A stretch of DNA of 11,462 nt from Pseudomonadota bacterium (GTDB lineage: Bacteria > Pseudomonadota > Gammaproteobacteria > Xanthomonadales > Rhodanobacteraceae), in assembly GCA_023412995.1 (NCBI GenBank), contig JAEZQS010000071.1, positions 1 through 11,462 of the forward strand, in the 5' to 3' direction. The translations under genes were made by a program, and so were the position numbers. Positions 6,688-11,462 of the stretch are shown here, piece by piece (positions within the stretch are counted from its first letter, which is position 1; each line of letters starts with the position of its first letter). Below the pieces are notes generated by a model, which saw only the letters and a program-made list of their open reading frames with translations, did not search any database and was not told the DNA's origin.

Positions 6688-7209
6688 ATGACCGCTGCCG
6701 ACCGCTTCGTGCCGCTCGATCTCTGCGTCCTGACCGTGTCGGACACGCGCACGCCGGAGAACGACAGCTCCGGCGACTACCTCGTGCTGTCCCTCGGCCA
6801 GGCCGGGCACCGGCTGCACGAGCGCTGCATCCTGCGCGACGACCGCGGCGCGATCCGCGCGAAGGTGGCGGGATGGATCGCAAGCGGGCACGTCCACGGC
6901 GTACTCGTCACGGGCGGCACCGGATTCACCGGACGGGACTCGACGCCCGAAGCCGTGATGCCGCTGCTGGACAAGCCGATGCCCGGGTTCGGCGAGATGT
7001 TCCGGCAGCTGAGTTTTGCCGAGATCGGCGCCGCGACCATGCAGTCGCGCGCCTTCGGCGGCCTTGCCGGAGGGACCTTCGTCTTCTGCCTGCCCGGATC
7101 GACCTCGGCCTGCCGCCTCGCGTGGGAGCGCCTGCTGTCCAGCCAGTTCGACGCACGCACGAAGCCGTGCAACCTCGTCGGACTGCTGCCGCGGCTGGGC
7201 GAACGCTGA
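6688..7209 (+). CDS. moaB: Molybdenum cofactor biosynthesis protein MoaB, 173 aa
   Basis: This is a full-length MoaB/MogA-type protein; E. coli MoaB is about 170 aa. The family adenylylates molybdopterin before molybdate insertion, although E. coli MoaB itself is dispensable there. Visible landmarks are LTVSDTRTPENDSSG at 15-29, the MPT-binding loop VTGGTGFTGRD at 74-84, the MoaB-typical FGEMFRQLSFAEIG at 101-114, and LPGSTSACRLAWE at 135-147. The tail FDARTKPCN (154-162) resembles MoaB rather than MogA. I start at the ATG at 6688, since the frame reaching back to 6568 overlaps the previous gene and reads as noise. A kinase gene follows after 19 nt, so the two probably share a transcript. No other moa, moe or mob genes are in the window. 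Confidence 0.93.
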   Translation: MTAADRFVPLDLCVLTVSDTRTPENDSSGDYLVLSLGQAGHRLHERCILRDDRGAIRAKVAGWIASGHVHGVLVTGGTGFTGRDSTPEAVMPLLDKPMPGFGEMFRQLSFAEIGAATMQSRAFGGLAGGTFVFCLPGSTSACRLAWERLLSSQFDARTKPCNLVGLLPRLGER

Positions 7210-7228
7210 CCGTTCGCGCGCCGCATCC

Positions 7229-7996
7229 GTGAAGAAGAAGGCCTACGCCCACGCGCTGGAAGACCTGCAGGAGGACCTCGTCGCCCTGCAGCGGTGGATC
7301 GTGGAAAACGGCCGGCGCGTGGTGGTGCTGTTCGAGGGGCGCGATGCCGCCGGCAAGGGCGGCGTCATCAAGGCCATCAGCGAACGGCTCAACTCGCGCC
7401 ACCTGCGCACCGTGGCGCTTCCCCGGCCCGACGGGCGCGAAGCCACGCAGTGGTATTTCCAGCGCTACGTGGCGCACCTGCCGGCGGCTGGCGAAATGGT
7501 GCTGTTCGACCGCAGTTGGTACAACCGCGCCGGCGTCGAGCACGTGATGGGCTTCTGCAGCGAAGCCGAGTACCGCCAGTTCCTGCTCGACTGTCCGGAA
7601 TTCGAGCGGCTGGTCACGCGCGACGGCCTGGTGCTGCTGAAGTACTGGCTGGCGGTAGACCAGGAACAGCAGGAAGAGCGGTTTGCCGAACGCGCGACCG
7701 ATCCGCTCAAGCGCTGGAAGATTTCACCGGTGGACCTCGAGGCCCGCCGCCGCTATGCCGAATACGGCGTCGCGCGCGACGCGATGATCGCGGCCACCCA
7801 CGCCGAATGGGCGCCCTGGTTCGTCGCCGACTTCAACGACCAGAAGCGCGGCAGGCTCGACCTCATCGCCCACCTGCTGGCGCGCCTGCCGGAACGCTCG
7901 CCCCCGCGCAAGCCGCTGAAGTTGCCGAAGCTGGGTGGCAAGCCGGGGAAGGAAAAGCTGGCCGACCCCGACCTCTGGATACCGCGGCAGTACTGA
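7229..7996 (+). CDS. ppk2: Polyphosphate kinase 2, class I single-domain (polyphosphate:NDP phosphotransferase), 255 aa
   Basis: PPK2 moves phosphate between polyphosphate and nucleotides; class I enzymes phosphorylate ADP or GDP using polyphosphate. The P-loop is LFEGRDAAGKGG (34-45, Lys43), Walker B is LFDRSWYNR (92-100), and the lid contains ERFAERATDPLKRWK (150-164). LPAAGEMVLFDRSWYNRAG is typical of the family. There is one PPK2 domain and no signal peptide, so it is cytoplasmic. The only sensible start is the GTG at 7229, which gives KKKAYAHALEDLQ at the N-terminus. It lacks a Shine-Dalgarno sequence, and translation may depend on coupling to moaB, whose stop is 19 nt upstream. A basic, proline-rich tail (222-255) ending DLWIPRQY extends past the catalytic core. 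ADP versus GDP preference cannot be told from the sequence. Confidence 0.92.
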   Translation: MKKKAYAHALEDLQEDLVALQRWIVENGRRVVVLFEGRDAAGKGGVIKAISERLNSRHLRTVALPRPDGREATQWYFQRYVAHLPAAGEMVLFDRSWYNRAGVEHVMGFCSEAEYRQFLLDCPEFERLVTRDGLVLLKYWLAVDQEQQEERFAERATDPLKRWKISPVDLEARRRYAEYGVARDAMIAATHAEWAPWFVADFNDQKRGRLDLIAHLLARLPERSPPRKPLKLPKLGGKPGKEKLADPDLWIPRQY

Positions 7997-8042
7997 AGCT
8001 CTGCGCCGCGCGCGGTCCGCCCCCGCCGCTTGCCCCTCGCCT

Positions 8043-8981
8043 TCAGGGCCGGCGCGCGAGCTCCGGGTTCTCGCGCGTCACCGGCATCAGGTCCGTCTTC
8101 GAGACGCCGAGCCAGTACAGGATCGGGTTGGCGAAGAAGATCGAGGACAGCGTGCCGATGACGATGCCGACCAGCATGGTCATGGCGAAGCCGTGCACGG
8201 CCGGACCGCCGAAGAAGTACAGCGCGAACATCGCCAGCGCCGTGGTCAGCGAGGTCATGATCGTGCGCGACAGGGTCTGGTTGATTGCGCGATTGAGAAT
8301 GACGTAGGGCTCGGCCTTGCGCGTCAGCCGGAACAGTTCGCGCACGCGGTCGAACACCACCACCTTGTCGTTGATCGAGTAGCCGATGACCGCCAGCAGC
8401 GAGGCGAGCACGGTGAGGTCGAACTCGAGCCCGGTGAGGGCGAAGAAGCCCACCGTCAGGATGGTGTCGTGGATTTCGCTCGCGATCGCCGCGATGGCGA
8501 AGCGCTTCTCGAAGCGGATGCCGATGTAGATCATGATGCCGAGCATCACGAACACCGCCGCGACGATGCCGTCGCTCTTGAGTTCCTGCCCGACCTGCGG
8601 GCCGACGAAGTCGTGCCGCTTGAGGGTGGCGTCGGCACGCTGCGCCTTCAGCGCCTCGAGCACGTCCGAGGCCACCTCGTCGGCGTTCTTCTGGTCCGCT
8701 TCCGGCTGCAGGCGGATGGAAACGTCGCGGGTACCGCCGAGGCTCTGCACCTGCGCGTTGTGGAAGCCGCCGGCCTCCAGCGCCTCGCGCACCTGGTCGA
8801 CGCCGACCGGTTCCCCGTACTGCGCCTCCACCAGCACGCCGCCGGTGAAGTCCAGTGCGTAGTTGAGGCCGCGCGTCGCGATCACGCCGATCGAAAGCAG
8901 CATCAGCACGATCGAGATCGCGATGCTGACCTTGCGCGCGCCGAGGAAGTCGATGTTGCTGTGCGGGTTGAACAGTTCCAT
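8043..8981 (-). CDS. secF: Sec translocon accessory subunit SecF, 312 aa
   Basis: SecF pairs with SecD in the inner membrane and uses the proton gradient to pull exported proteins through SecYEG. Length is close to E. coli SecF (323 aa). Six membrane segments are expected and visible: one near residues 18-36, a periplasmic part with ALDFTGG (42-48), then five between about 137 and 290. Family motifs are VGPQVGQEL (126-134), GYSINDKVVVFDRVRE (200-215) and NQTLSRTIMTSLTT (234-247). The ATG at 8981 lies 13 nt after the secD stop, with only a weak GGAC upstream, consistent with translational coupling. It is the last gene of the operon; its stop faces the PPK2 stop across 46 nt, where I see no clear intrinsic terminator (only the palindrome CCGCGCGCGG at 8006-8015). 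Confidence 0.97.
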   Translation of the reverse strand: MELFNPHSNIDFLGARKVSIAISIVLMLLSIGVIATRGLNYALDFTGGVLVEAQYGEPVGVDQVREALEAGGFHNAQVQSLGGTRDVSIRLQPEADQKNADEVASDVLEALKAQRADATLKRHDFVGPQVGQELKSDGIVAAVFVMLGIMIYIGIRFEKRFAIAAIASEIHDTILTVGFFALTGLEFDLTVLASLLAVIGYSINDKVVVFDRVRELFRLTRKAEPYVILNRAINQTLSRTIMTSLTTALAMFALYFFGGPAVHGFAMTMLVGIVIGTLSSIFFANPILYWLGVSKTDLMPVTRENPELARRP

Positions 8982-8994
8982 GGGCAGGTCCGGG

Positions 8995-10911
8995 TCAGGC
9001 GCGGGCAGCCGCGCGCGAGTAGCCGCTGCCGATCGACAAGCCCTTCAGCTTGCGGCGGCCGTGGACGACGTTGGTAATGGCATGGGTGACCGTGACCGAG
9101 GTGAACATCGAGGTCAGGATGCCGATGAAGAGGGTGACGCCGAAGCCGCGGATCGCGCCCGAACCAAGCGTCATCAGCGCGAGCGCCGCCAGCAGGTGGG
9201 TGACGTTGGCGTCGAGGATGGTCGCCCATGCCTTGTCGTAGCCGGCCCGGATCGACGCCAGCGGCGTCGATCCGTTGCGCAGCTCCTCGCGGATGCGCTC
9301 GCAGATCAGCACGTTGGCGTCGATCGCCATGCCGAGGGTGAGCACGATGCCGGCGATGCCGGGCATGGTGAGCGTGACGCCGATCGCGCTCATCACCGCC
9401 AGCAGCATGACCAGGTTGAAGAACAGGGCGACGTCGGCGATGAGGCCGAACAGCCAGTAGTAGAAGGCCATGAAGACGAGCACCGCGGCGAGGCCCAGCA
9501 GCACCGCGCTGACGCCCTTGGTGATGTTGTCCTTGCCGAGGCTCGGGCCGATCACGCGCTCCTCGACGATGACGATGGGCGCGGCCAGCGAACCGGCGCG
9601 CAACATCAGGGCGAGATCGGAGGCTTCCTTGTTGCTGCCGAGGCCGGTGGTCTGGAAGCGGTTGGAGAAGACGCCGCGGATGGTGGCGACGCTGATCACT
9701 TCCTCGGTGGTCTTGGTGCTGCGCACTTCCTTGCCGTCGACCATCTTGATCTCGGGCGTGCTTTCCTTGTAGACCACCGCCATCGGCTTGCCGACGCTCT
9801 GGGTCGTGAAGTCCAGCATCTTGCGCCCGCCTGCGGCGTTGAGGGTGACCGACACCGACGGGGTGCCGCTCTGCGGGTCCGGCGCGCTGGAGGCGTCGAC
9901 CATCTCGTCGCCGCTGACGATGATCTTCTTCTTCAGCAGGATCGGGATGCGCTGCCCGTCGGGACCGCGGTCGCGCCGGTAATAGAGCTTGTCGTCCGGC
10001 GGCACGCGCCCGGTCTTGGCGGCTTCGAACGCGTTGCCGCTCTCGTCCACCGCGTGGTACTCGAGGGTGGCGGTCGCGCCGAGGATCTTCTTGGCTTCGG
10101 CCGTGTCCTGCACACCGGGGAGTTCCACCGCGATCCGCGACTGGCCCTGCTGCTGGATCAGGGGCTCCGCCACGCCGAGTGCGTTGATGCGGTTGCTGAG
10201 CGTGGCGACGTTCTGGCGGATGGTGTTCTGCGCGATCTCGGTGAGTTTCTGCGGCTTGACGCGCACGTCCAGCGTGTAGGAATCGCCGACGCGCTGGCCG
10301 TTGGAGACGTCGACGTCCGGTACTTTCGACAGGATGGCGCCGGAGGCCTTGTCGCGATCGTCCGCGTTGCGCAGCTGCACCACGATGCCGTTCGGGCCGC
10401 GGCCGACCGACTGGTAGCGCACGTCCTCGTCGCGCAGCAGCGCGCGGATGTCGTCGGCGTAACGCTGCAGCTGCTTTTCGAGCACGTCCTGCGAATCCAC
10501 TTCCATCAGGAAGTGCACGCCACCCTGCAGGTCCAGGCCCTTGGGCATTTCGCGCGCGCCGATGGCCAGCATCCAGCCGGGGACGGTGGAGGCGAGATTG
10601 AGCGCCACCACGTACTGGTCGCCCAGCGAGGTGCGCAGCACTTCCTGCGCCCGCGCCTGCGCCTCGGCCTCGCCGACCGGCAACCGGACCAGCAGGTTGT
10701 CGTCGTTGAGTTCGATCTCGTCGAACCCGATCTTCGCCTTCTCCAGTTCTCCCTGCACGCGCTCCTTCAGCGCGGCGTCGACCGTCGCACCGCGGTTGGC
10801 GGTGATCTGCACGGCAGGCTGCTGCACGAACAGGTTGGGCAGGCCATAGAGGACGCCGAGGAACAGCGCCACGACGACGATCACATACTTCCAGCGGGGA
10901 AAATCATTCAT
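8995..10911 (-). CDS. secD: Sec translocon accessory subunit SecD, 638 aa
   Basis: This is a complete SecD; E. coli SecD is 615 aa. The N-terminus FPRWKYVIVVVALFLGVLYG carries the first membrane helix, and LPNLFVQQPAVQIT closely follows the E. coli form, which supports the ATG at 10911. GLDLQGGVHF (126-135) starts the first conserved periplasmic block. LRAGSLAAPIVIVEERVIGPSLG spans about 437-459. GMAIDANVLICERIREELRNG spans about 527-547 and includes Asp531, the equivalent of the proton-relay aspartate. Five further membrane helices lie between about 465 and 615. The large periplasmic region (about 30-460) contains the P1 domain that grips the exported chain. It forms an operon with yajC (98 nt upstream) and secF (13 nt downstream). 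A strong hairpin sits in the yajC-secD gap. No anomaly is seen in the protein. Confidence 0.97.
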   Translation of the reverse strand: MNDFPRWKYVIVVVALFLGVLYGLPNLFVQQPAVQITANRGATVDAALKERVQGELEKAKIGFDEIELNDDNLLVRLPVGEAEAQARAQEVLRTSLGDQYVVALNLASTVPGWMLAIGAREMPKGLDLQGGVHFLMEVDSQDVLEKQLQRYADDIRALLRDEDVRYQSVGRGPNGIVVQLRNADDRDKASGAILSKVPDVDVSNGQRVGDSYTLDVRVKPQKLTEIAQNTIRQNVATLSNRINALGVAEPLIQQQGQSRIAVELPGVQDTAEAKKILGATATLEYHAVDESGNAFEAAKTGRVPPDDKLYYRRDRGPDGQRIPILLKKKIIVSGDEMVDASSAPDPQSGTPSVSVTLNAAGGRKMLDFTTQSVGKPMAVVYKESTPEIKMVDGKEVRSTKTTEEVISVATIRGVFSNRFQTTGLGSNKEASDLALMLRAGSLAAPIVIVEERVIGPSLGKDNITKGVSAVLLGLAAVLVFMAFYYWLFGLIADVALFFNLVMLLAVMSAIGVTLTMPGIAGIVLTLGMAIDANVLICERIREELRNGSTPLASIRAGYDKAWATILDANVTHLLAALALMTLGSGAIRGFGVTLFIGILTSMFTSVTVTHAITNVVHGRRKLKGLSIGSGYSRAAARA

Positions 10912-10956
10912 TCTGGGATCCGGTGCGGCACGGCGGTTCGGCGGGAGGCGGCGCCG

Positions 10957-11000
10957 GCCGGCCCCGCCTCATGCCGGCAACCGGTCTGACCGGGGCCGGC
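10957..11000. promoter_or_regulatory. Strong inverted repeat in the yajC-secD gap
   Basis: A perfect 10-bp inverted repeat, GCCGGCCCCG (10957-10966) and CGGGGCCGGC (10991-11000), encloses a 24-nt loop. An alternative nested hairpin uses GCCGG (10973-10977) with CCGGC (10996-11000) and CCGGT (10981-10985) with ACCGG (10989-10993) around a CTG triloop. The two folds exclude one another. No T-run follows on the minus strand, so it is not a classical terminator. It could attenuate, process or stabilise the yajC-secDF message. Confidence 0.45.
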
Positions 11001-11009
11001 GGACATGGT

Positions 11010-11342
11010 TCATGACGCCTTGAGCGTCCCCTTCGGCAGGACCGCGGAGATGGCCTGCTTCTGCAGCCTGACCTTCACGCCCTCGGCAATCTCGAGCGTG
11101 ACGTACTGCTCGGCGATGTCCTCGATGCGACCGAGCACGCCGCCATTGGTCAGCACCTCGTCCCCCCGGGCGAGGGCGGCGATCATCGCACGCTGTTCCT
11201 TCGCGCGCTTCATCTGCGGCCGGATCAGCATGAAATAGAAGATGCCGAACAGGATGACCAGCGGCAGGAAGGACATCAGCGGATTGGGCGCGGCGGCAGG
11301 CGCGGCGGCCTGCGCGTGGGCAGCGGAGATGAAGAAATCCAT
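11010..11342 (-). CDS. yajC: Sec translocon accessory subunit YajC, 110 aa
   Basis: YajC is a small single-pass inner-membrane protein that copurifies with SecDF-YidC and SecYEG. The sequence matches family length and order: a short Ala/Pro-rich N-terminus (residues 1-21), a membrane helix LMSFLPLVILFGIFYFMLI (22-40), the signature RPQMKRAKEQ (41-50), and a basic and hydrophobic cytoplasmic domain with LARGDEVLTNGGVLGRI (57-73). The ATG at 11342 is supported by a GGAG Shine-Dalgarno (minus strand, 11351-11348) 5 nt upstream, the clearest ribosome-binding site in the window. It is the first gene of yajC-secD-secF. In many gammaproteobacteria tgt lies just upstream, which would be beyond the end of this window. 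Confidence 0.96.
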   Translation of the reverse strand: MDFFISAAHAQAAAPAAAPNPLMSFLPLVILFGIFYFMLIRPQMKRAKEQRAMIAALARGDEVLTNGGVLGRIEDIAEQYVTLEIAEGVKVRLQKQAISAVLPKGTLKAS

Positions 11343-11405
11343 GGAGGCTCCGGAAGGGAAGCGGCAGGGCGGCGGGGCGGCCGACCTGCATGAAAAAGGC
11401 CGCGG

Positions 11406-11414
11406 ATTATGCCA
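11406..11414 (-). promoter_or_regulatory. Extended -10 promoter candidate for yajC-secDF
   Basis: The minus strand reads TGG-CATAAT, five of six matches to TATAAT with an upstream TG, giving a start near 11399 and a leader of about 57 nt to the yajC ATG. No good -35 is seen. The spacer overlaps a 12-bp perfect palindrome, GCGGGCGCCCGC (11419-11430). It would let yajC-secDF be transcribed independently of an upstream tgt. Confidence 0.4.
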
Positions 11415-11421
11415 TGGGGCG

Positions 11422-11454
11422 GGCGCCCGCGCACCGGCAGGCGCCCGTGCACCG
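11422..11454. repeat. Short direct repeat, two 15-nt copies 18 nt apart
   Basis: GGCGCCCGCGCACCG (11422-11436) and GGCGCCCGTGCACCG (11440-11454) differ at one base. The 18-nt period equals six codons, and the minus-strand frame through it is open until a TAA at 11407-11409. It could therefore be the tail of a gene continuing beyond the window, but too little is visible to call one. Confidence 0.4.
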
Positions 11455-11462
11455 CCCCGCCG

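Noticed and set aside
4017..6752. 911-codon minus-strand open frame antisense to the glycosyltransferase and overlapping the cytochrome start
   Set aside because: Strong OGT-family conservation is on the plus strand; the antisense product is basic, low-complexity and matches nothing.
7997..8042. Bidirectional terminator between ppk2 and secF
   Set aside because: Only the short palindrome CCGCGCGCGG with no T-run is present; insufficient to call a terminator.
8863..10989. 708-codon plus-strand open frame antisense to secD
   Set aside because: SecD on the minus strand is unmistakable; the antisense frame is His/Asp/Arg-rich noise from codon bias.
11393..11405. T5 run after CCGCGG as an intrinsic terminator for an upstream gene
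   Set aside because: CCGCGG alone cannot form a stem-loop; the adjacent TGGCATAAT fits a promoter better.
1..11462. CRISPR arrays, tRNA/rRNA genes, transposases, integrases, toxin-antitoxin or defence genes
   Set aside because: I looked on both strands and saw no repeat-spacer pattern, no tRNA cloverleaf, and no such protein motifs.

Overview
The window reads as chromosomal DNA from a very GC-rich (roughly two-thirds G+C by eye) gammaproteobacterium, most likely of the Xanthomonadales (Lysobacteraceae: Lysobacter/Luteimonas-type). This rests on the YajC-SecD-SecF gene order and protein sequences, the strong GC-rich codon bias that opens long antisense frames, and promoter-like TAGNNT boxes placed 6-7 nt before start codons with no Shine-Dalgarno, as expected for leaderless genes. 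The genus assignment is inference. No tRNA, rRNA, CRISPR array, insertion sequence, integrase or toxin/defence gene is visible.

Layout. (1) 61-4284, minus strand: a predicted secreted pentaheme c-type cytochrome (2356-4284) followed by an unrecognised, cysteine-rich secreted protein (61-2061), with a 294-nt gap that may hold its own promoter. (2) 4285-4517: divergent promoter region. (3) 4518-7996, plus strand: a TPR-containing O-GlcNAc-transferase-like glycosyltransferase (family GT41, SPINDLY/OGT type), then moaB, then a class I polyphosphate kinase 2. moaB and the kinase are 19 nt apart and probably co-transcribed. (4) 8043-11342, minus strand: the yajC-secD-secF operon of the Sec translocon, converging on the kinase gene with only 46 nt between them. 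The first 60 and last 120 bases contain no gene I can support.

How the genes fit together. SecD, SecF and YajC are the accessory membrane complex that helps exported proteins cross the inner membrane. The cytochrome and the secreted protein both carry Sec-type signal peptides and are plausible clients of that route. The cytochrome/secreted-protein pair is the least understood part and the best candidate for something undescribed. The GT41 enzyme has the key OGT-family residues, but no neighbour suggests its acceptor. The moaB and PPK2 genes look like ordinary housekeeping or accessory metabolism (molybdenum cofactor synthesis; polyphosphate-driven nucleotide phosphorylation).

Overall the window is mostly conventional. 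The observations of most interest are the uncharacterised secreted pair, the restriction of CTAG tetramers to three promoter-like GCTAGNNT sites, the apparently leaderless genes, and compact hairpins at gene junctions.
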